Positions 47,101 through 57,112 of a stretch of 64,000 nt of DNA are shown piece after piece; the stretch's first letter is position 1; each line of letters opens with the position of its first letter. Location of the stretch: positions 35,447,119-35,511,118 of the forward strand of contig OX424559.1 in assembly GCA_949152475.1 (NCBI GenBank). Direction: 5' to 3'. The notes under the pieces are model-generated. The model worked only from the letters and a program-made list of their open reading frames with translations. It was not told the origin of the DNA and made no database searches. A program made the translations under genes and the position numbers. This DNA is from Terebella lapidaria. Lineage: Eukaryota; Annelida; Polychaeta; Terebellida; Terebellidae.

Positions 47101-48634
47101 CGGAGTACTCAACCTTCGCTGTCGCCTCAGAGGCTGACAACTATAGACTGACGGTGGGCGGTTACCACGGTGATGCTGGTAAGGCTTTCTAGTTCTGATA
47201 TTCAGAATAAATTACGCAAAACACATTTTGATCTTAAATGAATAATATTATTAAAATGGGAATTTCATGTCACAATAAGTTGTCATAATTTATTCATATA
47301 CATTTGTGATTCAAACGTCAGTCATCCAAATACGAAATATGATCATAGATAGATCGTGTTTATCTATGATATAATATCATGCATCTGTATTCATAATGAG
47401 CGAACATACAACGAAAATTGTTGGAGTGGGACTTCAAATGAGTTAGGATTCAATAAGGAATTCATGGGTGTACAGGCAACATTATTATTATATATCGTGA
47501 CAGTTTTGTCCTTGTTATAATTTTTGTGATAATGCCATTAAAGCATAAATAGCACGTTTCTTTATTATAATTTACAATAATGAGTGCAAAATACCACAAT
47601 TCGAAACACTAGTAGGAGAAAACACGACCTTGATATGCAACGTTTTCAGGGAATCACTAGATCATGGTCATTTCTCATTTCTCTGGTGCATACACCAGTA
47701 TGCATATTTCACAGTTTTCAGCCAGGCATTACAGACACAGGACGGGTGTGGATATTTCTCAGTTTTCAGCCAGGCAATACAGACACAGATGTGCATATTT
47801 CTCAGCTTTCAGCAAGGCAATACAGACACAGGTGTGCATATTTCTCAGTTTTTCAGCCAGGCATTACAGACACAGGACGGGTGTGGATATTTCTCAGTTT
47901 TCAGCCAGGCAATACAGACACAGATGTGCATATTTCTCAGCTTTCAGCAAGGCAATACAGACACAGGTGTGCATATTTCTCAGTTTTTCAGCCAGGCAAT
48001 ACAGACACAGATGTGCATATTTCTCAGTTTTTAGCCAGGCGATGCAGACACATGTGTGTATATTTCTCAGTTTTCAGCCCGGCGTTACAGACACAGGTGT
48101 GCATATTTATCAGTTTTCAGTCAGGCAATACAGACACAGGTGTGCATATTTCTCAGTTTTTAGCCCGGCGTTACAGACACCAGTGTGCATATTTCTCAGT
48201 TTTTCAGCCAGGCAATACAGACACAGGTGTCCATATTTCTCAGTTTTTAGCCCGGCTTTACGGAGACCGGTGTGCATTGTTCTCAGTTTTTGGCCTGGCG
48301 TTACAGACATGGGTTTCTGATAATATATATACAAAAAACAACCAGATAGCGGTATAACGTTATAAACGAAGCTGTTATTTACTCACACAGGAGACTCCCT
48401 CCAGTACCACAGTAGTATGATGTTCACAATGACAGGGACAGGGACAATGACTTTTGGGCCCTCAACTGCGCGACAAGCGATGGGGGCGGCTGGTGGTACC
48501 CTGCATGCGGCGACGTCAAGTTAACAGGGATCTACAGCCGGGATACTGACTTTCTGAAAGGGATCCACTGGGTTGATTGGTTAGGCCGTTATATCGGTCT
48601 CAAGTACGCCGACATTAAGATCAGGCCGGTGTAG
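41033..48634 (+). CDS. EGF-like and fibrinogen-related domain (FReD) gene, 3' exons, possibly a pseudogene
   Basis: Five exons with compatible phases encode two EGF-like modules and a FReD C-terminal domain, a secreted lectin-like architecture (ficolin/FREP/tenascin-type) usually linked to carbohydrate binding, adhesion or innate recognition. The FReD hallmarks are [50 protein letters not shown], the calcium-site stretch [29 protein letters not shown] and KIRPV before TAG. The signal peptide and any 5' exons are not seen. Upstream is satellite and LINE DNA, so they lie further left or are lost. Oddities: the first EGF has Tyr in place of its third Cys, that exon lacks an obvious GT donor near its domain end, the first FReD subdomain is divergent (no YCDM-type motif), and the last exon has a one-base frameshift. 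Confidence 0.82.
41500..41900. repeat. Degenerate AT-rich tandem repeat in FReD intron
   Basis: About a dozen imperfect units of roughly 30 bp alternating AATAATGTTATTTAC and AATAAAGTTATTTAC with ACGTT and CGCG interruptions. It sits in the intron between the two EGF exons and has no coding content. Confidence 0.7.
41987..42198 (+). CDS. FReD gene exon with second EGF domain and start of FReD
   Basis: Acceptor TTACAG, donor GTAAGT, phase 1 in and phase 0 out. Encodes [19 protein letters not shown], then [18 protein letters not shown], a complete six-cysteine [20 protein letters not shown] and [14 protein letters not shown] follow, a degenerate first FReD strand region lacking the usual cysteine. 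Confidence 0.85.
42596..42695 (+). CDS. FReD gene exon, RRHDGS segment
   Basis: Acceptor TTCCAG, donor GTAAGG, phase 0 in and phase 1 out. Encodes [20 protein letters not shown] and [14 protein letters not shown], the most conserved part of fibrinogen-related domains. Confidence 0.9.
43143..44220 (-). repeat. Two diverged copies of a short dispersed repeat in the large FReD intron
   Basis: Minus-strand segments at about 43,190-43,350 and 44,080-44,220 share the order GGAAGCTACC/GGGAGCTACC, CTATGGCTCCTGA/CTCTGGCTTCTGA and CAGACCCCGGACCCT/CGGGCCCCAAACC. Open frames over them carry no recognisable domain. The DNA between them shows nothing else. Family unknown. Confidence 0.45.
44468..44800 (-). 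mobile_element. tRNA-derived SINE in FReD intron
   Basis: The minus strand begins GGCAGCGCAATAGTAG, contains an A-box-like GATAGTTAAGGC and a B box GGTTCGAGCC (plus-strand 44,711-44,720), with TTCGACTCGTAACCAG in tRNA-like order. A second-module sequence CCTGGGCAAAGATTG and AAATGAGTACCCGATTGGC follows, then the common SINE end GTAAAGCGCTTTGAG near 44,490. The RNA polymerase III promoter is recognisable but diverged. Confidence 0.72.
44881..46524 (+). mobile_element. E2: repeat element with 134-bp tandem units flanked by ~34-bp direct repeats
   Basis: Begins GTTACTGGATCTTTGGTCCG-ATAACCTA (44,881-44,914) and closes with the related GTTACCAGACCATCGGTCCG-ATCACCTA (46,491-46,524) in the same orientation. 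After the left repeat comes a CGTCCGTC-rich stretch, then 134-bp tandem units. No coding frame. A decayed second copy starts at 48,853. Class unknown. Confidence 0.62.
45325..46480 (+). repeat. 134-bp tandem repeat inside E2 (about 8.5 units)
   Basis: TAGGAAATGATATATG recurs at about 45,381, 45,515, 45,648 and 45,782 and onward, at 133-134 bp spacing. Each unit carries GACCTTGAATTTGACC and CAAGGTCA, giving opposed AGGTCA half-sites, plus AAATGGCTAATATCTCGCTT. Confidence 0.85.
46680..46930 (-). repeat. Relic of E1-type repeat, minus orientation
   Basis: TTTTCGACCTGGGCGATGAT and ATCGGTTACTATAGAAATAATGG-like blocks are the reverse complement of the E1 unit landmarks (ATCGCCC-GGTCGAAAA, ACCGATGGTCG). 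Strongly decayed, located just before the 47,011 exon. Confidence 0.55.
47011..47178 (+). CDS. FReD gene exon, central subdomain
   Basis: Acceptor ACACAG, donor GTAAGG, phase 1 at both ends. Encodes [39 protein letters not shown], then [17 protein letters not shown], with a disulfide-type Cys pair typical of this region. Confidence 0.9.
47697..48315. repeat. ~43-bp minisatellite in the last FReD intron
   Basis: About 14 units with core CAGCCAGGCAATACAGACAC and GTGTGCATATTTCTCAG; lengths 42-49 bp. A pair of longer units containing GGACGGGTGTGGATATT recurs, showing a local higher-order step. The long open frames across it are periodic artefacts. Confidence 0.9.
48391..48634 (+). CDS. FReD gene terminal exon with internal frameshift
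   Basis: Acceptor ACACAG, phase 1. The incoming frame reads [13 protein letters not shown] to 48,428, and the next homologous residues [18 protein letters not shown] start at 48,431 in another frame. One base is missing (or two extra) at 48,429-48,430, and the incoming frame stops near 48,522. The correct frame continues through [18 protein letters not shown] and [20 protein letters not shown] to TAG at 48,632-48,634. Either a real null allele or pseudogene, or a single-base assembly error. Confidence 0.87.
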
Positions 48635-48852
48635 CATACATTTCTGCGTGATGTGTGGGACAACCGTGAACAACTTTTGATATTGATATAAATGTCAACT
48701 TCTTGATATTTGTTCAATCTGAAATATTTTCTTCTAATTGTTTTGTTAGCAGTTTTGAGTGCTATCAGCTCAAATGTTAGCAAAACCAGTGTATTGTACA
48801 TTTTAAATTATAGTATAATGTGATATGTGTGTAAAGATGTGAATGGTATCAG

Positions 48853-50730
48853 GTTACCGATAGCCTATTGGGACCGTTGTGTCCGTCCAGTGTCCAACCA
48901 GATTCGCACTTTCAAGTTCAAAGTTTATTGTCAAATCTCACTCAAGTTTTGCACAGATAGAGGAATTTTGTTGATTCTTTGACGAAAAACGACCATTTTC
49001 GGATGACGAACGCTCTTTCCAGCGATATAGCCAGAATTCCACTTTTTGACACAAAATTTCCGATAAATTTCGCCCTAATCTTGTGTATAAGGAAGGAATG
49101 TCTTGAATAACTTAAAAAGCTTGACTTGTTTATCGAAACTGGCCAAAATGACGTAACTGCATAAATTGGCCCTTGGAGATGAAACCATTGTAGATACATC
49201 TAGCGTATGGATCATGACATATACGAAGTCATCACATAGCTTCGGATGATATTGAACTTGACCCAACAAGACTTTGGGCGAATAGATTTCAATACCATGT
49301 CCAGACTGATATTTGTAAGTTTACGCCTGCACAAGAAACGACTGCCTATGTGTGTATTATGAGCACGTGGAAAGTTCCATATATCTCATCCGTTAGTGGT
49401 CTCGAAGTTTACCTCAGATGACCTTGATTGGTAAATCTCATGTCATATCTGCCTGAGATGTGTAAATTGCAATCTGCATGCATGTTCATGGTTTGTATCT
49501 TGGGCAAAACACAGGAAATCATATATGGCAGATCCTTCAGTGACCACGACCTTGGCCTTGTAAATCTCAAAGCCACCTCTGACTGAATACACGTGTAAAC
49601 TGGCCACTGCAGACGAAACGCTCATTGATGGATTTATGTTTTATGGTAAGTCCCATATGGCGGAGTTGTCTGTGGTCTGGATGTTGATCTTAGGCGGTAT
49701 TCAGCAACAAAAAATGTCACCTTTGTCAAAAAATGTGTTAAAACAACAAACTACGAACAAATGCTTGCAGTTATAATTTAGTATTTCGTACTGTGCACCT
49801 TTTTGTGATCTTGAATTTGTCATCAGTTGACCATGAAGCGCAAGTCTGGTTTGAGCTTAACACGTTGACCGAGGATAGGAATGGACACATATATAGGTTA
49901 AGTTTGTATCATGATCATGTAGGAAGTCATAGTTCGGTGGCCTTTGAATTCGACATCAGATGCATTTGAGTGGTTATATGTAATATGCGGGTCTTTGAAG
50001 ACTGGATCAATATTCTGGCAGGACACACACAAATAGGCGTCTGATTGGATAGCCGGTTTCTATGATACTAACATTGTTGATTACTACAGTACTATTTACT
50101 GGTAAGCTACTGGAATCTTCGTCCTATGTGTGATTGGCATGTGCCATCGTCCACGTTTTTGTCTTTATTTATTTACACAAACAATAATTTAAATTCATTT
50201 GTTTCAGTTCATTTTTTCATTATCTTTGTACCCGCGTATAATTCCTAAAATATGTCAATATAGAGACAAGCTATTGGCATATTCAGATGGTGAGTCGACT
50301 ACAGCTATTAATTTGGTGACTTTAATATACCTTTGAAAATCTTGGGAGGCCATTCCTCTCGCAAAAATAAAAGTAGGATGTCATATACCATGCATTGCAA
50401 ATTCGGTGGAGACATTGAATATCACCATAGGTGAACTCATTAGATTGAGAACGGCTACAGTGTCAAAAAATGAGGGACGATATTTTACGGCTTAAAACCC
50501 TTTCCTGTAACCATTATAACCCTTGGATTATTAAACTTGAACATGATTTCAGACAAAGTTGATGGCAAATAAACAACAAGGACCTGAAATGTGTAAATTG
50601 GTCTGTGCCAACATTACTCTTGTAGATAAAGGAATGTATTTTGAGCACAAACGAAGTCATGTATGATGTATCCATTTGTGAACTTGTCTTCAAGTCTCAA
50701 TGTCACACCTGAACTGGATTGTGTTCATTG
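48853..50730 (+). repeat. Decayed E2-like element downstream of the FReD gene
   Basis: Starts GGTTACCGATAGCCTATTGG with GTCCGTCCAGTGTCC following, like the E2 left end. Diverged units with ATAAATTGGCC/GTAAATTG and GACGAAACGCTCATTGATGG motifs follow. The end-type signature GATAGCCGG and GGTAAGCTACTGGAA occurs near 50,057-50,115, and unit-like sequence continues to about 50,720. No gene seen. Confidence 0.5.
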
Positions 50731-53149
50731 TTTGTACATGCTAGAGTTGAATTGGACGGAACTCCTAAATAACCAATAAATAATATAAAATATTGTTCAA
50801 TGCTGTATGTCACTCGCTAGGTACGGATGGTATTTTCTTCACAATCATGTTCATACGTATTCAGATTGGAGACCACACATCGATTGTCAACATCATGTAT
50901 GCTATTATAATAATATAACATACCATATAATAATATAACATAACTGTTTAGGTCATATGCCAACAATTCACCTACTAATCACCTTTTGCACACTAATAGC
51001 AAAATTTATAACAATACCCAGAATTGTAACTGATTTGCATTAAATTAGATTTGTAACTGATTAAGTACAGGGTAACACACAATAACGTCTGGATTCGACC
51101 ATTTTTCCCCATATTTACCATCACTGGCGATTGGCATTTCTCGTGCCAGATAATAAAAGATTGTTTTGTATACGTGATATCCACGACAACATAGCCTGTT
51201 TAAACGATCCACCAAATAGGTGAGAACTTATAAATAGCACGTTGGGCTTTCATACCATGCTGTCAGGTGCTGTCACCGTGCTGTATGCCTCGTAGTTTTC
51301 AATATTGCTAAGGATATTGACATGCATGGAGGTTCAGTAGGTCCCTACTTTTAGCAGGCTCAGACCCCTCTTTAGTCTGTTTCATTAAGTTCAAAATAAA
51401 TTTGAAATATTTAAAGCAGCTGCCTTTGAAACCAGTCAATATTTGTTGAACACTATATTTCATATTAAACATGCTAAACTAACTGAATGAAACATACTCA
51501 CACCAAATGTAATGAAAATAACCAGTCCTCAAGGAAATTTTGCTCATTTGAACAGGCGGTTCTCACGTAAATACAGGAACTGAAATCATCACACGCAGAT
51601 GTAAACAAAGCATAAAAGTACGAGATAGACTGACAATTCCACGCACATCATGGTATATCACTGATTATTTTCTCACAACTATACTATATATGCACATACG
51701 AACTGGAAATTGTACCCGATGTGGACATTTAAGCTCGATTTAAGCATTGTTTACATTCGGGTTTGATGGATACACTTCGTTTGTTTATTTACAAAACCGG
51801 TACAAAATGGGCACTAAAACGGATGAAAAGACAACTCGGACGGACTATAATCGTCAAAATCCTTGAGCACACCTTTTCTTATATTACATTAGATGTGTTT
51901 AACAAAAAAATGGTTTTGAAAAAAATATTGCATATACATTCGAAGGCAGCAGCTTTAAGAGGGCCTAAAAATTAGGCATATGGAGGCCTGAATTTTCCAT
52001 CATAATATACGGGAATGAATTTGAACTTATGGATGAGGGTGGTGGCAATTTGTTACTTTTAATATAATTAATATATAATATATAAAATATATAATATATA
52101 TTTTTGATTATGTAATAATAACATCATACAAAATACATTCAGCTGTTGTTATGGAAATGATCTGCTATAGATCTAATGTCGAGTCCCACAGTTGACTGCA
52201 TTTTTTTATTTTATAATCTTTATTCAATCATTCCTAAACGAATAATCGCTTATTTGAATGGGTCTCCAAGTTATTTCCATACCAATTACTCAAAATGTTG
52301 TGACTGTATCGAATTGCTGAATAACATATTTCAATTCATCAACATGCTTTTTGTTATTAAGAGCAGTATATGAGTTGATATTATCATATTACCACATGTC
52401 TCGATAATCTTGCAAACGTTAATAAATGTATTGATTTACAAAATTATTCCAGTATCTACACACAGTGCACCCAGTTTATAATAAGTGTCAACTGCTATGG
52501 TTCATTGATGGACAAAACACTGTTTGTTGTCTCGTACCAACGCTGGAATGGACAAATATGGTCACACACACTACATCAGGTCATAGGCATTACAATCAAC
52601 ACAATGCATGTATCTTTACATGAAACATCTGTGAACGATGGGGTACCTACACCAATCGCAAATTCAGTGAAGTCATTCGGTAAAGATCCACCTTGCATTT
52701 CATGCCCTCTTCTGGGAAAATCGTTCATGCATAGCGAAGTCAGTATTGTTGACAATTTCGAGTCGCCTTACTGGTCAGCACCGACCATGTCCTATGAATA
52801 TCGATTAATTTTAGTTATGCATGAGTAAACTGAGAAAATTGGAATATCTTTATATGCCAAAATGGGTCTACATGTATATACAGAAAGGCACAATTTGCAC
52901 ATGTTGATAATGTACCCCATTCAGTCCAGGTTGAGTGTGCGGTTCACTCCAAATCACACATGGGAGGTTATTGAACTATTTGTGAGAAGCACTGTGAATA
53001 TTGAGATTCAATGGTGGCCACTACTGGATCTAACACAATGCCGTCATGACTGACAACGTGTTTGATTGTGTCCAAAGGCACTGAATAATGAGAAATGTGA
53101 TATCGCAGACTTTCGCCCCTTCTGCTTTAGTTACTTAAATTGAAGTTGA
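50731..53149. other. No feature recognised
   Basis: AT-rich DNA with a TATATAA-type stretch at about 52,060-52,100. The longest open frame (107 codons near 52,505) has no recognisable domain, no splice context and unremarkable composition, so it is not called. Confidence 0.5.
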
Positions 53150-53345
53150 ACCCCATTACATTTTCGACCTGGGCGAAACTTCGCAAGCTCTCTCAGATTC
53201 ATACCGAATACCTCCCAGGTTATCGTCAGTGGTTTTGGAATTAATACTACTTGAAATACAGATCGATGATTTCAGCTGATTGGGAATTTTTATTATTCGA
53301 TCATCAATCATAAAGCTAATGATGGGGAATCGGCTATAGTGAAAT
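53150..53345 (-). repeat. Second minus-oriented relic of E1-type repeat
   Basis: CATTTTCGACCTGGGCGAAA, CCAGGTTATCGTCAGTGGTT and GATGGGGAATCGGCTATAG are reverse-complement E1 unit blocks, in the same order as at 46,680-46,930. Confidence 0.5.
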
Positions 53346-53373
53346 AAAAAATAAACATGGAAACTTAACAGGT

Positions 53374-55216
53374 AAGTAGGTAGGTAGTTTTATTTCAGAA
53401 ACACACAACATATAATCCCAAGGCCAATCAATAACAAGTTAATTTTTATGTGTCTCTGTGGGTGCCAGCAAGAATTGTCTGAAACCTCAAAGTGCATACA
53501 ATTACTGAATATTTAGTTGCTATCATGTATACAAGAGGCGGTGACACACACTAGGAATTATTTAGATTCATTCTGTTACAAAGGTCCCAGAACAAAATAA
53601 CAAACAAAATATATTGCTTAAGATAAAAAAAATAATAGGCAGAGAACAAAATGAAAATTGTCAAACATAGAAAACAGTGGGAAACAAACACGGAAGAAAA
53701 ATAACTTGAATAATTAATAAATGGAATAAAAAGGTGATAGATAGCATTTTATAAAAAAGAAGTTTTTGTAACATTATACATTGACAATGAATTTGTGCAG
53801 TTCAAAACACATTATTTTGATATCAACATATTACGAGACAGGTGAGTGTTCAGTATTCTGATACATACATATGTGATAACTTTTTTATGAAACAGTTTTT
53901 GGATATGCCGTTTGCTTTTAGACATTTATCTAGAGTTGACAATATTTTTGGACCATTGTACATGCGCCTGACGACACCACAGTTTAACCTCGGGATTGTT
54001 GGATCACATCTATTCCGAGTGGCATGTTGATGGCTGTCACTTGGATATGTAATTATGCTCATTAGCGATTTAGGTAGAATTGATCAATTGAATTTGTACA
54101 TCAAAACTCCAATATACAGTCTGTACATATCACGTATCTTTAATATAGGAGAGTGTTTGAAGAGAACAGAGGTATGTTCATTTTACGCCGATTTATGTAT
54201 ACAGTGCAGTGCCTTTTTCTTTGACACCACTAGTTTGCGCATATGTTTTGCATACGAATTTACGTCTAATGAGGATGAATTAAACTATCATACAAAGTTT
54301 TTAGGTTTTCGCTCAATAAAATATTTTTATTCATATGAAGAGTATATATCCCACTGGAAACCCTTTGCTTACAATAATGGATATGTTCCCCCCAGTCAAG
54401 GTTACTGTCTATATACAGCCCAAGAAATTTTGTGCACCGGACTTGTTCCAATACTACATTGTCGATAAGTAAGTGGTATGTGTGGTTACTTTTTTGCCTC
54501 TTTTTGTTACTAAATAAAATCCATTTGGTTTTTGTTGCATTTACTGACAATTGATTAGCCTTGAACCAATCGCTCATTGATTATAAATCATATTTCATTT
54601 TTCTAAAGATAGCTGCGACACTTTTCTCGCTGTAGTATACTGTATAGTACAGACTTGCTGTATTTTATAGCATTGGGTATGTTGTTCGTGTATAAAGAGG
54701 CCCGAGTACCGAGCTCTGGGGTACACCGTATGTAATATTAATGACATTTGATTCACAACCTTTGTAACTGACATATTGCTTTCTACTTTCCAGATAACTC
54801 CTGAACCAGGCTAGGACTGAGCCACGTATTCCAGTGTTCCAATCTGTTTAGCAAAATTATATGATTAATCATATCGAACGCCTTCGATAATTCTAAGTAC
54901 ACTGCAAGACAATCATATTTATCGTCAAAATTTTGGGATACATCTGAAACAAACTTTGTTATTGCATCAGCTGTTGACCGCTTTGGCCTAAAGCCATACT
55001 GGTTTCCGAACAATACATTGTGTTTTGACAAAAAATTACAAACTCTCTTGTGTATGACCTTTCCCAAAAATTTTGACATATTAGACAACAATGACATCGG
55101 GCGGTAGTTTGTGAAGTGTTCTTTGGTTTTGGCCTTGTAGATAGGAATAACCTTGGCCAATTTCATTTCCTCAGAAAATATACCTTGCTCTATTGATTGG
55201 TTAATTATAATTGACA
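53374..55216 (-). pseudogene. Decayed jockey/CR1-like LINE fragment
   Basis: The left end carries a CTAC-type microsatellite tail in minus orientation (53,374-53,390). Minus-strand pieces include RT motifs NYRPMSLLSNMSKFLGK, YGFRPKRSTADAITKFVS and LELSKAFDMINH (54,783-55,217), then [11 protein letters not shown] (near 54,710), DWFKANQLSVNATKTKWILF and FLGLYIDSNLDWGEH (54,266-54,577), and the C-terminal HATRNRCDPTIPRLNCG (53,850-54,062). Several frameshifts and stops separate them. The family is related to the 38,248-40,305 frame but not the same. The endonuclease part is missing; the right end turns into the palindrome. Confidence 0.82.
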
Positions 55217-55672
55217 AAGGTCAATTATGTCAATTATAATTAACCAATCAATAGAGCAAGGTATATTTTCTGAGGAAATGAAATATGACAAAGTTATTCC
55301 TATCTACAAGGCCAAAACCAAAGAACACTTCACAAACTACCGCCCGATATCATTGTTGTCTAATATGTCAAAAATGTTGGAAAAGGTCATACACAAGAGA
55401 GTTTATAACTTTTTGTCAAAACACAATGTATTGTTCGGAAACCAGTATGGCTTTAGGCCAAAGCGGTCAACAGCTGATGCAATAACAAAGTTTGTCTCAG
55501 ATGTATCCCAAAATTTTGACGATAAATATGATTGTCTTGCAGTGTACTTAGAATTATCGAAGGCGTTCGATACGATTAATCATATAATTTTGCTAAACAG
55601 ATTGGAACACTGGAATACGTGGCTCAGCCCTAGCCTGGTTCAGGAGTTATCTGGAAAGTAGAAAGCAATATG
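54772..55672. repeat. Inverted repeat: 445-bp arms around an 11-bp spacer
   Basis: Left arm 54,772-55,216 and right arm 55,228-55,672 are reverse complements with about a dozen mismatches and no indel seen (about 97 percent). Both encode the same RT segment (YGFRPKRSTADAITKFVS) on opposite strands. The centre is TTGACA-spacer-TGTCAA. Confidence 0.93.
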
Positions 55673-55845
55673 ATAGGCAACGTGGTGAACAAATTGTGTT
55701 ACCTAGCTTTTGAGAGAGAAAATGTTGGCGTCAACAAATTAGCTAAGTTATAAATACATGTATAAATACATTGTAAGTGGATGGATATATATATATAGTT
55801 TTATAAAATTGCATGGGTTTTACTTTTGTGATTCCCCAATGATAA

Positions 55846-57112
55846 TTCTAGTGCGGACGAGTAACATCCAGGTGGGCCGACAGGGAAAATGATATGGAAT
55901 GAACCAATTAGTTTACAAGATAATTCTAGTACTATACTGAGGGTAATGCGGATGAGTAACATCCAGGTGGGCCGACAGGGAAAATGATATGGAATGAACC
56001 AATTAGTTTACAAGATAATTCTAGTACTATAATGAGGGTAATGCGGACGAGTAACATTCAGGTGGGTGGACAGGGAAAATGATATGGAATGAACCAATTA
56101 GTTTACAAGTTAATTTTAATACTATGCTGACTATTACTGAGGGTACTGCGGACGAGTAATATCCAGGTGGGCCGACAGGGAAAATGATATGGAATGAACC
56201 AATTAGTTTACAAGATAATTCTAGTACTATACTGAGGGTAGCTGATGAGTAACATCCAGGTGGGCCAACAGGGAAAATGATATGGAAGGAACCAATTAGT
56301 TTACAAGATAATTCTAGTACTATACTGAGGGTAATGCGGACAAGTAACATCCAGGCAGGCCGACAGGGAAAATGATATGGAATGAACCAATTAGTTTACA
56401 AGATAATTCTAGTACTATACTGAGGATAATGCGGATGAGTAACATCCAGGTGGGCCGACAGGGAAAATGATATGGAATGAACCAATTAGTTTACAAGATA
56501 ATTCTCGTACTATACTGAGGGTAATGCGGACAAATAACATCCAGGTGGGCCGACAGGGGAAATGATATGGAATGAACCAATTAGTTTACAAGATAATTCT
56601 AGTACTATACTGAGGGTAATGCGGACAAGTAACATCCAGGTGGGCCGACATGGTAAATGACATGGAATGAACCAATTAGTTTACAAGATAGTTCTAGTAC
56701 TATGCTGAGGGTAATGCGGACGAGTGACATCGAGGTGGGTCGACATGGAAAATGATATGGAATGAAGCAATTAGTTAACAAGACAATTCTAGTATTATAC
56801 TGAGGGTAATGCGGATGAGTAACATCCAGGTGGGCCAACAGGGAAAATGATATGGAGTGAACCAAAAAGTTTACAAAATAATTCTAGTACTATACTGGGT
56901 AATGCGGACGAGTAATATCCAGGTGGACCGACAGGGAAAGTGATATGGAATGAACCAATTAGTTTACAAGATAATTCTATTACTATACTGAGGGTAATGC
57001 GGACGAGTGACATCGAGGTGGGTCGACATGGAAAATGATATGGAATGAAGCAATTAGTTAACAAGACAATTCTAGTATTATACTGAGGGTAATGCGGACG
57101 AGAAACATCGAG
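55846..57112. repeat. 95-bp minisatellite, about 14 units
   Basis: The AACATCCAGGTGGGCCGACA block recurs at 55,862, 55,957 and 56,052 and about every 95 bp thereafter, with AATGAACCAATTAGTTTACA and CTAGTACTATACTGAGGG between. Two irregular spacings lie around 56,158 and 56,250. The 57,007 unit matches the 56,725 unit (GACATCGAGGTGGGTCGACA), three units apart. Confidence 0.93.

Noticed and set aside
47584-48357. Overlapping plus-strand frames of 134-257 codons in the last FReD intron
   Set aside because: Periodic translation of the 43-bp minisatellite in more than one frame.
52505-52828. 107-codon plus-strand open frame
   Set aside because: No recognisable domain, no supporting splice or regulatory context; likely a chance frame.
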